Shown: one piece after another, positions 18,128 through 26,045 of the stretch
Layout of the letters: each line of letters opens with the position of its first letter
How positions within the stretch are numbered: the stretch's first letter is position 1
Assembly: GCF_012275375.1 (NCBI RefSeq)
Contig: NZ_JAAZQJ010000003.1
Span: forward strand, 434,001 to 498,000
Origin: Dyella sp. SG609
GTDB taxonomy: Bacteria > Pseudomonadota > Gammaproteobacteria > Xanthomonadales > Rhodanobacteraceae
DNA: 64,000 nucleotides
Direction of reading: 5' to 3'
Notes under the pieces: generated by a model
What the model was told of the DNA's origin: nothing
Databases searched by the model: none
What the model saw: the letters and a program-made list of their open reading frames with translations, nothing else
Translations under genes and position numbers: made by a program

Positions 18128-18154
18128 ATAGTACCGAAATATGGTATCACACAA
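18128..18154 (-). promoter_or_regulatory. Probable hicAB promoter and operator
   Basis: On the minus strand TTGTGT and TACTAT, separated by 15 bp, precede the hicA ATG by a few bases. The inverted repeat TACC-N7-GGTA (18132-18146) overlaps the -10 and is a plausible HicB operator. The spacer is short, so the promoter call is moderate. Confidence 0.45.
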
Positions 18155-18193
18155 ATCCGAAAATACGTCGCGCGAATCCGAAAATGCGCCGCC
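18154..18193 (+). repeat. Tandem 19-bp boxes, period 21 bp, upstream of fliL
   Basis: AATCCGAAAATACGTCGCG (18154) and AATCCGAAAATGCGCCGCC (18175) agree at 16 of 19 positions and are exactly two helical turns apart, about 100-140 bp upstream of the fliL sigma-54 promoter. The arrangement suggests a paired activator site; the factor is unknown, with FleQ the obvious candidate. Confidence 0.55.
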
Positions 18194-18291
18194 ATGGCGG
18201 CGTCGCGACGTCCCCCCGCCGCGCGTCAATAAAACGCCGCAATCCCCGCCCATGGGCGCCGCAAACCGCGCCACCAGGCCATTTCTTCCGA

Positions 18292-18307
18292 TGGCATGCC
18301 GATTGCT
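18292..18307 (+). promoter_or_regulatory. Sigma-54 promoter of the fliL operon
   Basis: TGGCATGCCGATTGCT matches TGGCAC-N5-TTGCT at all but one position, with GG (18293-18294) and GC (18305-18306) 10 bp apart. It lies ~70 bp before fliL and gives the fliLMNOPQR-flhBA run its own FleQ-dependent start. Confidence 0.88.
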
Positions 18308-18376
18308 ACAAGACCTCCGCCAGGCACCGCCCCCGGGGCGCTGCCGACAAGGAACCGTGTCCACCCGAGGTCTTGC

Positions 18377-18892
18377 ATGTCGAACGCCGAGCCCACTCCC
18401 GCCGTCGCCGCCCCCGCCCCCAAGGCGGGCCATGGGCGGGGCACCGTCCTGATTCTTGCCGCAGCCCTGGTGCTGGTGTCGGCGGTGTGCGGCTACGCGC
18501 TGTACACGCTGCGCGGGCACGCCGCGCAAGGCGCCGCGGGCAGCGAAGCGAAGGTCGAGAAGAAGAAGGAAGGGCCGGAGGTGTTCATGCCGATGGACCC
18601 GGCCTTCGTGGTCAATTTCCAGAAGGCCGACGGGCTCAGCTACCTGCAGGTCGGCGTCACCCTGATGTCGCACGACCCGGCCGCGCTGCAGGCCGCCAAG
18701 GAAGCGGATCCGGTGATCCGCAATGCGCTGGTGATGCTGTTCTCCGCCCAGGACTACACCGCGCTGTCCGACACCGCCGGCAAGCAGAAGCTGCAGGCCA
18801 AGGCGCTGGCGGCGGTGCAGAAGATCGTCGAGGACCGCACCGGCCGCCCCGGCGTGGAAGCGCTGTATTTCACCAGCTTCGTGATGCAGTGA
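18377..18892 (+). CDS. fliL: Flagellar basal body-associated protein FliL
   Basis: FliL (171 aa) is a single-pass inner-membrane protein that surrounds and stabilises the stators. One membrane segment spans residues ~23-45 (TVLILAAALVLVSAVCGYAL); the periplasmic domain (~70-171) contains MDPAFVVNFQ and GLSYLQVGVTLM typical of FliL. The open frame reaches further upstream, but CGAGG precedes the chosen ATG and the N-terminus fits. First gene behind the sigma-54 promoter at 18292. Confidence 0.92.
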   Translation: MSNAEPTPAVAAPAPKAGHGRGTVLILAAALVLVSAVCGYALYTLRGHAAQGAAGSEAKVEKKKEGPEVFMPMDPAFVVNFQKADGLSYLQVGVTLMSHDPAALQAAKEADPVIRNALVMLFSAQDYTALSDTAGKQKLQAKALAAVQKIVEDRTGRPGVEALYFTSFVMQ

Positions 18893-18899
18893 GGCAGCC

Positions 18900-19916
18900 G
18901 TGAGCGATCTGCTCTCCCAGGAAGAAATCGACGCCCTGCTCAACGGCGTCAACGGCGGCGACGTGCCGACCGGCGGCGACGAGCCGCCGCCGAAGGATGC
19001 CGTGCTGTCGTACGACTTCACCCAGCAGGACCGCATCGTGCGCGGCCGCCTGCCCACGCTGGAGATGGTCAACGACCGCTTCGCGCGCTACTTCCGCACC
19101 GGCATCTTCGGCGTGCTGCGCAAGACCTGCGAGGTCTCGGTGCTGGGCGTGAAGATGTCCAAATTCGTCGAATACGTGCACGGCCTGGCCGTGCCGACCA
19201 ATCTCAACCTGGTGCGCGTGAAGCCGCTGCGCGGCACCGCGCTGATCGTGATGGAGCCGCGCCTGGTCTTCAGCGTGATCGACAATTTCTTCGGCGGCGA
19301 CGGCCGCTACCACGCGCGCATCGAAGGCCGCGACTTCACGCCGACCGAGACGCGGGTGATCCAGATCGTGCTGGCGGAAATCTTCACCGCCATGGTCGAG
19401 GCCTGGTCGCCGGTGCTGCCGCTGAACTTCGAGTTCCTGAATTCGGAGATCAATCCGCAGTTCGCCAACATCGTCAGCCCGACCGAAACCGTGGTGGTGT
19501 CGCGCTTCCACGTGGAAGTGGACGGCGGCGGCGGCGAGATCCACCTCACCCTGCCGTACTCCATGGTCGAGCCGATCCGCGTGCTGCTGGACGCCGGCGT
19601 GCAGAGCGACCGCGTCGAGCGCGACGAGCGCTGGCTGCAGAGCCTGCACCAGGAAGTGCTGGACGCCGAAGTGGAGTTGAGCTCGCTGCTGCTCGAAGCC
19701 GACATGCAGATCGGCGACTTTCTCAAGCTGCGTCCCGGCGACGTGATCCCGGTGAACCTGCCGGAGCTGTGCACGGTATTCGCCGAGGACGTACCGATCT
19801 TCCGCGGCCAGCTCGGCCGCGCCAGCGGCCACAAGGCCGTCCGTTTCCAGACCCCCGCCGGCCGCCGCGAAACGCGCACGTCCGCCGAGTTCTCCACCGG
19901 GAATCCCAACGCATGA
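18900..19916 (+). CDS. fliM: Flagellar motor switch protein FliM
   Basis: FliM (338 aa), with a GTG start 7 bp after fliL. The N-terminal CheY-binding peptide LSQEEIDALLNGV (residues ~4-16) is intact, followed by the GGxG-containing middle domain (~45-245) and a C-terminal SpoA domain (~255-330). It forms the wall of the C ring and takes the CheY-P signal. Overlaps fliN by 4 bp. Confidence 0.97.
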   Translation: MSDLLSQEEIDALLNGVNGGDVPTGGDEPPPKDAVLSYDFTQQDRIVRGRLPTLEMVNDRFARYFRTGIFGVLRKTCEVSVLGVKMSKFVEYVHGLAVPTNLNLVRVKPLRGTALIVMEPRLVFSVIDNFFGGDGRYHARIEGRDFTPTETRVIQIVLAEIFTAMVEAWSPVLPLNFEFLNSEINPQFANIVSPTETVVVSRFHVEVDGGGGEIHLTLPYSMVEPIRVLLDAGVQSDRVERDERWLQSLHQEVLDAEVELSSLLLEADMQIGDFLKLRPGDVIPVNLPELCTVFAEDVPIFRGQLGRASGHKAVRFQTPAGRRETRTSAEFSTGNPNA

Positions 19917-20263
19917 GCACCACCAACGACTCCGCCACCCTGCTCGATCCGGCCGGCCGCCCGGAATACGAAACCATGCTGGGCGTGGCCGGCGAGAACG
20001 GCGACGTCAACCTGGACCTGATCCTGGACGTGCCGGTCACGCTGGCGATGGAAGTCGGCCGCACGCGCATCAGCATCCGCAACCTGCTGCAGCTCAACCA
20101 GGGCTCGGTGGTGGAACTGGACCGCGCCGCGGGCGAACCGCTGGACGTGTTCGTCAACGGCACCCTGGTGGCGCACGGTGAAGTGGTGGTGATCAACGAG
20201 AAGTTCGGCATCCGCCTCACCGACGTGATCAGCCCCGCCGAGCGCGTGCGGAAGCTGCGCTGA
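19913..20263 (+). CDS. fliN: Flagellar motor switch protein FliN
   Basis: FliN (116 aa) is the lower C-ring component and the docking site for FliH. The SpoA domain spans residues ~35-112 with the family core LDVPVTLAMEVGRTRISIRN and INEKFGIRLTDVISPAERV. The frame is open into fliM, but the ATG overlapping the fliM stop is used. Stop overlaps the fliO start by one base. Confidence 0.96.
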   Translation: MSTTNDSATLLDPAGRPEYETMLGVAGENGDVNLDLILDVPVTLAMEVGRTRISIRNLLQLNQGSVVELDRAAGEPLDVFVNGTLVAHGEVVVINEKFGIRLTDVISPAERVRKLR

Positions 20264-20634
20264 TGATGCTCCTGCTTGCCGTGGCCGCCGCGCCCGCGGC
20301 CGAACCCAGCGTGGGCGGGGAACTGCTGCGCGTGTGCCTGAGCCTGATCGGCATCATCGCGCTGATCTTCGCCGCCGGCTGGCTGGGCCGCCGCGCGCAG
20401 GGGCGCGCGCAATCCGGCGGCCGGCGCATCCGCTGCGTCGAATCCTTCGCGCTGGGCACGCGCGAGCGCGTGCTGCTGCTGGAGGCGGATGGCAAGCGCC
20501 TGCTGGTCGGCGTGGGGCAGGGCGGCATGCGCACGCTGCACGTCTACGAAGGCGATGCGCCCGCCGCCGAGACTCCGCCATCGCCGCCGATGCCCGCCTT
20601 CGCGGACCTGCTCGGCTTCTGGAAGCGCAAGTGA
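20263..20634 (+). CDS. fliO: Flagellar biosynthesis protein FliO
   Basis: FliO (123 aa) assists assembly of the FliP ring in the export gate. There is a short periplasmic N-terminus after a signal-like start, one membrane segment at residues ~25-45 (VCLSLIGIIALIFAAGWLGR), and a cytoplasmic basic beta-rich domain with the conserved LG(T)RERVLLLEADGKRLLVGV stretch. ATG at 20266 is an alternative start. Poorly conserved family, but position and features agree. Confidence 0.88.
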   Translation: MMLLLAVAAAPAAEPSVGGELLRVCLSLIGIIALIFAAGWLGRRAQGRAQSGGRRIRCVESFALGTRERVLLLEADGKRLLVGVGQGGMRTLHVYEGDAPAAETPPSPPMPAFADLLGFWKRK

Positions 20635-21374
20635 TGAAATATTTCCTGTTCGCCCTGCTGCTGCTGGCGCCGCTGCCGCTGCTGGCCGATCCGGTCGCCG
20701 GCATCCCGGTGCTGAACGTGCAGAACGCGGCCGGCGGCGGCCAGAGCTGGACGCTGTCGCTGCAGATGCTGGCGCTGATGACGGTGCTGACCCTGCTGCC
20801 GGCGATCCTGCTGATGATGAGTTCGTTCACGCGCATCATCATCGTGCTTGGCTTTCTGCGGCAGGCGCTGGGCACGCAGTCCACGCCGCCGAACCAGGTG
20901 CTGCTGGGCCTGGCGCTGTTCATCAGCCTGTTCGTGATGTCGCCGGTGCTGGAGCGTGCCTACGCCGACGGCGTGAAGCCCTATATGGACGGCCAGCTCG
21001 CCGCCGAGCAGGCGCTGCCCGCCGCCGCCGCGCCGTTCAAGCGCTTCATGCTGGACCAGACGCGCGACGCCGACCTGCAGCTGTTCACCCGCCTGGCGAA
21101 AGAGCAGCCCTATGCCGGCAAGGACGAGGTGCCGTTCCGCGTGGCCATGCCGGCCTTCGTCACCAGCGAGCTGAAGACCGCCTTCCAGATGGGCTTCCTG
21201 CTGTTCATCCCGTTCCTGATCATCGACCTGGTGGTGGCCAGCGTGCTGATGTCGATGGGCATGATGATGGTGTCGCCGATGATCATCTCGCTGCCGTTCA
21301 AGATCATGTTGTTCGTGCTCGTTGACGGCTGGTCGCTGTTGCTGGGCACGCTGGCAGGGAGCTTCTTCTCATGA
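20634..21374 (+). CDS. fliP: Flagellar export gate protein FliP
   Basis: FliP (246 aa), core of the FliP5Q4R1 export gate. A cleavable signal peptide (MKYFLFALLLLAPLPLLADP) is followed by about four hydrophobic segments and the two FliP signatures (LLMMSSFTRIIIVLGFLRQA at ~60-80 and a C-terminal SMGMMMVSPMIISLPFKIML). Start overlaps the fliO stop. Unlike the rest of the operon, a 184-bp gap containing repeats separates it from fliQ. Confidence 0.97.
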   Translation: MKYFLFALLLLAPLPLLADPVAGIPVLNVQNAAGGGQSWTLSLQMLALMTVLTLLPAILLMMSSFTRIIIVLGFLRQALGTQSTPPNQVLLGLALFISLFVMSPVLERAYADGVKPYMDGQLAAEQALPAAAAPFKRFMLDQTRDADLQLFTRLAKEQPYAGKDEVPFRVAMPAFVTSELKTAFQMGFLLFIPFLIIDLVVASVLMSMGMMMVSPMIISLPFKIMLFVLVDGWSLLLGTLAGSFFS

Positions 21375-21384
21375 GTGCGACGCG

Positions 21385-21545
21385 ATCTTCTCCCTCTCCC
21401 CTCCGGGGAGAGGGCCGGGGTGAGGGGGCGGGGCTCGCCACAGGGCTGGTACGTGCGAGCTGCACTCCGCGGCAGGCCCTCAACATCTCGCTCCGCCCGG
21501 CCCCTCACTCCAACCCTCTCCCCGGAGGGGAGAGGGGGCAGAAGC
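21385..21545 (+). repeat. Inverted pair of GC-rich CCCTCTCCCC elements inside the fliP-fliQ junction
   Basis: Two copies of the family whose core is CCCTCTCCCC-GGAG-GGGAGAGGG sit at ~21388-21430 and ~21498-21540 in opposite orientation (GGCCGGGGTGAGG versus CCTCACTCCAACCC flanks). Together they can fold into a large RNA hairpin within the fliL-flhA transcript. Related copies occur at 10486, 39054, 41866-41980 and 47108-47270. Confidence 0.75.
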
Positions 21546-21558
21546 GGAGGACCAGCGC

Positions 21559-21828
21559 ATGACCCCCGAGTCCGTCATCGAATTCGGCCAGCACGCACTC
21601 TACGTCGCGATGCTCGTCGCCGCCCCTTTGCTGCTTACCGCGCTGACGGTCGGTGTGCTGGTCGGCGTGATCCAGGCGGCGACGCAGATCAATGAAATGA
21701 CCTTGAGCTTCATCCCGAAGCTGATCGCGATGGCGCTGGTCGCGCTGATCACGGGGCCGTGGATGCTGCGCACCCTGGTGCAGTTCACCCGGCACCTGAT
21801 CGAAGGATTGCCCGGAGCGGTGCGGTGA
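21559..21828 (+). CDS. fliQ: Flagellar export gate protein FliQ
   Basis: FliQ (89 aa), small export-gate subunit with two hydrophobic hairpin helices at residues ~17-40 and ~52-75. VGVIQAATQINEMTLSFIPKL is the family signature. Its stop overlaps the GTG start of fliR. Confidence 0.96.
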   Translation: MTPESVIEFGQHALYVAMLVAAPLLLTALTVGVLVGVIQAATQINEMTLSFIPKLIAMALVALITGPWMLRTLVQFTRHLIEGLPGAVR

Positions 21829-22595
21829 CCACGCTGGATCTCGCCCAGCTGTCGATCCTGCTCGGCAGCGTGCTGTGGGCGATGGGCCGCGTGGCCGGCC
21901 TGTTCCTGGTGGCGCCGGTGTTCGGCGCCACGGTATTGCCGGCGCGCATCCGCGTCGGCCTGATCATGCTGCTGACCATGGTGCTGGCGCCGCTGGCGCC
22001 GGCGCGGATCGACCCGATGAGCGCCGGCGGCATCGCCACCATGGCGGGGCAGCTGCTGATCGGCGCGTCGGTGGGTTTCGTGCTGCGGCTGACCTTCGAG
22101 GCGGTGGCGTTCGGCGGGCAGCTGGTGGCGCAGAGCATGAGCTTAGGGTTCGCCGAAGTGGTGAACCCGCAGGGCGGCGGCAGCTCGCCGGTGCTCAACC
22201 AGTTCTATCTGCTGCTGGTGACCTTGCTGTTCCTGGCGATGGACGGCCATTTGCGCCTGATCGCATTGCTGGCCGAAAGCTTCCGCACGCTGCCACCGGG
22301 CACCGGGGCGATCTCGCCGGACGGGCTGCATGCGGTGGCGGTGTTCGGTGGCCAGTTGTTTTCCGGCGCCGTGCGCGTCGCCCTGCCGGCGATGACGGCG
22401 CTGCTGGTGGTGAACATGGGCTTCGGCGCGATCAGCCGCGCGGCGCCGTCGATGAATCTGTTCGCGGTGGGTTTTCCGATCACCTTGTGCCTGGGCTTTA
22501 TCGCCTTGTGGTTGTCGTTGCGCGCGTTGCCAGGGGCGTTCGGCTCGCTGGAGGAAAGCGCGTGGTCTGTGATGCGCGAGCTGCTGGGTCAATAA
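21825..22595 (+). CDS. fliR: Flagellar export gate protein FliR
   Basis: FliR (256 aa), polytopic inner-membrane gate subunit with about six hydrophobic segments. Recognisable parts are RVAGLFLVAPVFGATVLPAR (~20-40), SMSLGFAEVVNPQGGGSSPV (~100-120) and the C-terminal MNLFAVGFPITLCLGF. The GTG start overlapping the fliQ stop (GTGA) is used; the longer frame upstream lies inside fliQ. Confidence 0.95.
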   Translation: MTTLDLAQLSILLGSVLWAMGRVAGLFLVAPVFGATVLPARIRVGLIMLLTMVLAPLAPARIDPMSAGGIATMAGQLLIGASVGFVLRLTFEAVAFGGQLVAQSMSLGFAEVVNPQGGGSSPVLNQFYLLLVTLLFLAMDGHLRLIALLAESFRTLPPGTGAISPDGLHAVAVFGGQLFSGAVRVALPAMTALLVVNMGFGAISRAAPSMNLFAVGFPITLCLGFIALWLSLRALPGAFGSLEESAWSVMRELLGQ

Positions 22596-22610
22596 GGATG
22601 GGAGCCTGAC

Positions 22611-23744
22611 GTGTCCGAGAGCGACGACCAGGAACGCACCGAAAAACCATCGGAAAAACGCCTGCGCGAAGCGCGGGAGAAGGGCGACGTTCCGCGTTCG
22701 CGCGATCTGTCGGGCGCCCTGGTGGTGCTGGCGGGTGTCGCCGCACTGATGAGCGGCGGTGAGCGCGCGTTCGTCCACGCCAAGCGCGTCTACGAACTCG
22801 GCTTCGGCTACAGCCGCGAAGCGCTGTTCTCCGGCGAGCTGCCCGCGCGCGTGCTCGCTGCCGCGTTGCGCGAAGCAATGGCCCTGATCACGCCGGTCGC
22901 GGTGGCGACGATGTTGGCCACGTTCGCCGCCCCTTTGCTGCTGGGCGGCCTCAGTTTCAGTGCGCAGGCGCTCGAGCCGAAATTCGACCGGCTCGATCCC
23001 ATCGCCGGCCTCGGTCGTCTTGTATCGATGCGCGGCGCGGTGGAACTGGCGAAATCGCTGCTCAAGCTGGTGTTTATCGGCGCCTCGCTGGCCTGGTTCC
23101 TGTGGCACCGGCAGGACGCCATGCAGGCCACCGGGCGCGGCACGGTCGGCGCAGGCATCGCGCTGTCGCTGTCGCAGCTGGGTCATGCCGCGCTGCTGTT
23201 CGGCACCATGCTGGCGCTGATCGGCGGCATCGATGCGGCCTACCAGCGCTACGACCACGGCCGCCGCCTGCGCATGACCAAGCAGGAGCTGCGCGACGAG
23301 AACAAGGAAAGCGAAGGCAATCCGGAACTGAAGGGCCGCATCCGCCAGGTGCAGCACCAGCTGGCGCGCCGCCGCATGATGCAGGAACTGCCCAAGGCCG
23401 ACGTGGTGGTGACCAACCCCACCCACTTCGCCGTGGCGCTGAAATACGACGAGAGCCGCATGCGCGCGCCGCGCGTGGTCGCCAAGGGCGCCGACGTGCT
23501 GGCCATGCAGATCCGCCAGGTCGCCGCCGGGCACCGCATCCCGATGGTGGAAGCGCCGCCGCTGGCGCGTGCTCTCTACGCCACCACGGAACTCGGCCGC
23601 GAGATTCCCGCCGCGCTCTACGTCGCCGTGGCGCAGGTGCTGGCCTATGTGTTCCAGCTGCGCCAGGCCGTCGCGCATGGCGACGCGCCGCCCGTGCCTC
23701 CTTCGCCGCAGGTCGATCCGGACCTGCTCGGCCCTTACCGCTGA
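22611..23744 (+). CDS. flhB: Flagellar export switch protein FlhB
   Basis: FlhB (377 aa), GTG start. The N-terminal motif EKTEKPSEKRLREAREKGDVPRS-type sequence (residues ~5-30) and about four membrane segments (~35-210) are followed by the cytoplasmic domain with the autocleavage motif N269-P270-T271-H272, the same numbering as in E. coli. Autocleavage there switches export from rod/hook to filament substrates. An unlinked FlhB C-terminal-like protein is encoded at 34711-34971. Confidence 0.97.
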   Translation: MSESDDQERTEKPSEKRLREAREKGDVPRSRDLSGALVVLAGVAALMSGGERAFVHAKRVYELGFGYSREALFSGELPARVLAAALREAMALITPVAVATMLATFAAPLLLGGLSFSAQALEPKFDRLDPIAGLGRLVSMRGAVELAKSLLKLVFIGASLAWFLWHRQDAMQATGRGTVGAGIALSLSQLGHAALLFGTMLALIGGIDAAYQRYDHGRRLRMTKQELRDENKESEGNPELKGRIRQVQHQLARRRMMQELPKADVVVTNPTHFAVALKYDESRMRAPRVVAKGADVLAMQIRQVAAGHRIPMVEAPPLARALYATTELGREIPAALYVAVAQVLAYVFQLRQAVAHGDAPPVPPSPQVDPDLLGPYR

Positions 23745-23765
23745 TTCTTTCCAGGACACCGCTCC

Positions 23766-25865
23766 ATGGCTGCCGCAAGCGCAAGCGCGTTCGACACCTT
23801 CAAGCAGATCACCCGCCGCGGGGCCGGTGCGCCCATCGTGATGCTGGCCGCGCTGGCGATGGTGATGCTGCCGATGCCGCCGTTCCTGCTGGACATGCTG
23901 TTCAGCTTCAACATCGCGCTGTCGCTGGTGATCCTGCTGGCGGTGATCTACGTGATGCGGCCGCTGGAATTCGCCGCGTTTCCCACCGTGGTGCTGATGG
24001 CCACCCTGCTGCGCCTGGCGCTGAACATCGCCTCCACCCGCGTGGTGCTGCTGCACGGGCATAACGGCCCGGGCGCGGCGGGCAAGGTGATCGAGGCCTT
24101 CGGCGAATTCGTCATCGGCGGCAATTTCGCGGTGGGCCTGGTGGTGTTCGCCATCCTCACCATCATCAACTTCGTGGTGGTGACCAAGGGCGCCACGCGC
24201 GTGTCCGAAGTGACCGCGCGCTTCACCCTGGACGCCATGCCCGGCAAGCAGATGGCGATCGACGCCGACCTCAACGCCGGCCTGCTCACTCAGGAACAGG
24301 CGCGCGAGCGCCGCCAGGAAGTGCGCGAGGAAGCGGACTTCTACGGCTCGATGGACGGCGCCTCCAAGTTCGTGCGCGGCGACGCCACGGCGGGCATCCT
24401 GATCCTGGTGATCAATATCGTCGGCGGCTTCTTCGTCGGCGTGATGCAGCACGGCCTCAGCGCCGGCGACGCGGCCAAGACCTACACCTTGCTCACCATC
24501 GGCGACGGCCTTGTCGCGCAGGTGCCGGCGCTGATGCTGTCGATCGCCACCGCGGTGATCGTCACCCGCGTCTCGCGCGCCCAGGACATGGGCAAGCAGG
24601 TGCTCGGCCAGGTGTTCGGCCAGCCGCGCGCGCTGGCGGTGGCCGGCGTGGTGCTGGGCGTGATGGGCCTGGTGCCCGGCATGCCGAACATCGCCTTCCT
24701 GCTGCTGGGCGCGATCTGCGGCGGCTCCGCGTGGATGATGCTCAAGCGCGAGCGCGAGACGCGCGCCAGGCTGGCCGAGGAAGCCATCGCCGAAGCCGCG
24801 CCCGCCGCGGCGCCGGCCGAGCGCCTGGAGCTGGGCTGGGAAGATGTCGCCGGCGTCGATCCTGTGGGCCTGGAAGTGGGTTATCGCCTGATCCCGCTGG
24901 TGGACAAGAACCAGGGCGGCGAGCTGATGGGGCGGATCAAGTCGGTGCGCCGCAAGCTGTCGCAGGAGCTGGGCTTCCTGGTCCCGCCGGTGCACATCCG
25001 CGACAACCTCGACCTGGGCCCCAACACCTATCGCATCACCCTGATGGGCGTGCCGATGGGCGAGGCCGAGGTGCACAACGAGCGCCTGCTGGCGATCAAT
25101 CCCGGCCGCGTGCACGGCAGCTTGCAAGGCATTGCCACGCGCGATCCGGCCTTCGGCCTGGAAGCGGTGTGGATCGAATCCGGCCAGCGCGACAACGCGC
25201 AGGCGCTGGGCTACACCGTGGTCGACCCCGCCACCGTGGTGGCCACGCATCTGTCGCACATCCTGCAGGGCCACGCGCACGAACTGCTCAGCCACCAGGA
25301 CGTGCAGCAGCTGCTGGACCGCCTCGCCGCCGCCGCGCCGAAGCTGGTGGAAGACCTGGTGCCCAAGCGCATGTCGCTGGGCGTGGTGGTGAAGGTGCTG
25401 CAGAACCTGCTGGCCGAGCGGGTGCCGATCCGCAACATGCGTTCCATCGTCGAATCCTTGGCGGAACACGCGGGCCAGAGTCAGGATCCCGGCGCGCTCA
25501 CCGCCGCCGTGCGCGTGGCGCTGGGCCGCCAGATCGTGCAGGAGATCGCCGGCCTGGGCACCGAGATCCCGGTCATCACGCTGGCGCCGGAACTGGAGCA
25601 GATCCTGCTCGGTTCGCTGGCCAATGGCGGCGTGGCGGGCGCCGCGGTGGAACCGGGCCTGGCCGACCGCCTGCAGAGCGGCGTCGCCGACGCCGCGCGC
25701 CGCCAGGAAATGGGCGGCGAACCGGCCGTGCTGCTGGTCGCGCCGCAGCTGCGGCCGTGGCTCGCGCGCTTCACCCGCCACGTGGCACAGAACCTGCACG
25801 TACTGGCTTACAACGAGGTGCCCGACAACCGTCGGGTGCGTTTGGTGCAGGCGCTGGGACGTTGA
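23766..25865 (+). CDS. flhA: Flagellar export apparatus protein FlhA
   Basis: FlhA (699 aa), the largest export-gate protein. The N-terminal ~330 residues hold about eight membrane segments, with the FHIPEP-family signature RPLEFAAFPTVVLMATLLRL near residue 65. The C-terminal cytoplasmic part (~345-699) is the nonameric docking ring for export chaperones. Starts 21 bp after flhB. Followed by inverted AT-containing repeats before flhF. Confidence 0.97.
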   Translation: MAAASASAFDTFKQITRRGAGAPIVMLAALAMVMLPMPPFLLDMLFSFNIALSLVILLAVIYVMRPLEFAAFPTVVLMATLLRLALNIASTRVVLLHGHNGPGAAGKVIEAFGEFVIGGNFAVGLVVFAILTIINFVVVTKGATRVSEVTARFTLDAMPGKQMAIDADLNAGLLTQEQARERRQEVREEADFYGSMDGASKFVRGDATAGILILVINIVGGFFVGVMQHGLSAGDAAKTYTLLTIGDGLVAQVPALMLSIATAVIVTRVSRAQDMGKQVLGQVFGQPRALAVAGVVLGVMGLVPGMPNIAFLLLGAICGGSAWMMLKRERETRARLAEEAIAEAAPAAAPAERLELGWEDVAGVDPVGLEVGYRLIPLVDKNQGGELMGRIKSVRRKLSQELGFLVPPVHIRDNLDLGPNTYRITLMGVPMGEAEVHNERLLAINPGRVHGSLQGIATRDPAFGLEAVWIESGQRDNAQALGYTVVDPATVVATHLSHILQGHAHELLSHQDVQQLLDRLAAAAPKLVEDLVPKRMSLGVVVKVLQNLLAERVPIRNMRSIVESLAEHAGQSQDPGALTAAVRVALGRQIVQEIAGLGTEIPVITLAPELEQILLGSLANGGVAGAAVEPGLADRLQSGVADAARRQEMGGEPAVLLVAPQLRPWLARFTRHVAQNLHVLAYNEVPDNRRVRLVQALGR

Positions 25866-25867
25866 GT

Positions 25868-26024
25868 GGGGGAATAGGGAATGGGGAATAGAGAATCGGA
25901 AAAGCAAGGCTGCCGCGACTTGTGCGTGTTGCGCCCGCAGGTAGTGAAAAACTCATGGTCGACTTGCCGGCAAACAGCGCGGCTTGCCTATTCCCTATTC
26001 CCTATTCCCTATTCCCTATTCCCC
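25868..26024 (+). repeat. Inverted pair of GGGAATAGGGAAT arrays upstream of flhF
   Basis: GGGGAATAGGGAATGGGG (left) and four tandem TATTCCC units (right) flank a unique centre. The same type of inverted pair is found at 46080-46190 and 54225-54312. As RNA the arms would pair into a long hairpin in the flhA-flhF leader. Confidence 0.8.
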
Positions 26025-26045
26025 GGGCGCAAGGAAAACCTTTTC

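Noticed and set aside
25881-26045. Longer FlhF N-terminus
   Set aside because: The extension is translated from the TATTCCC repeat array and is absent from FlhF proteins.
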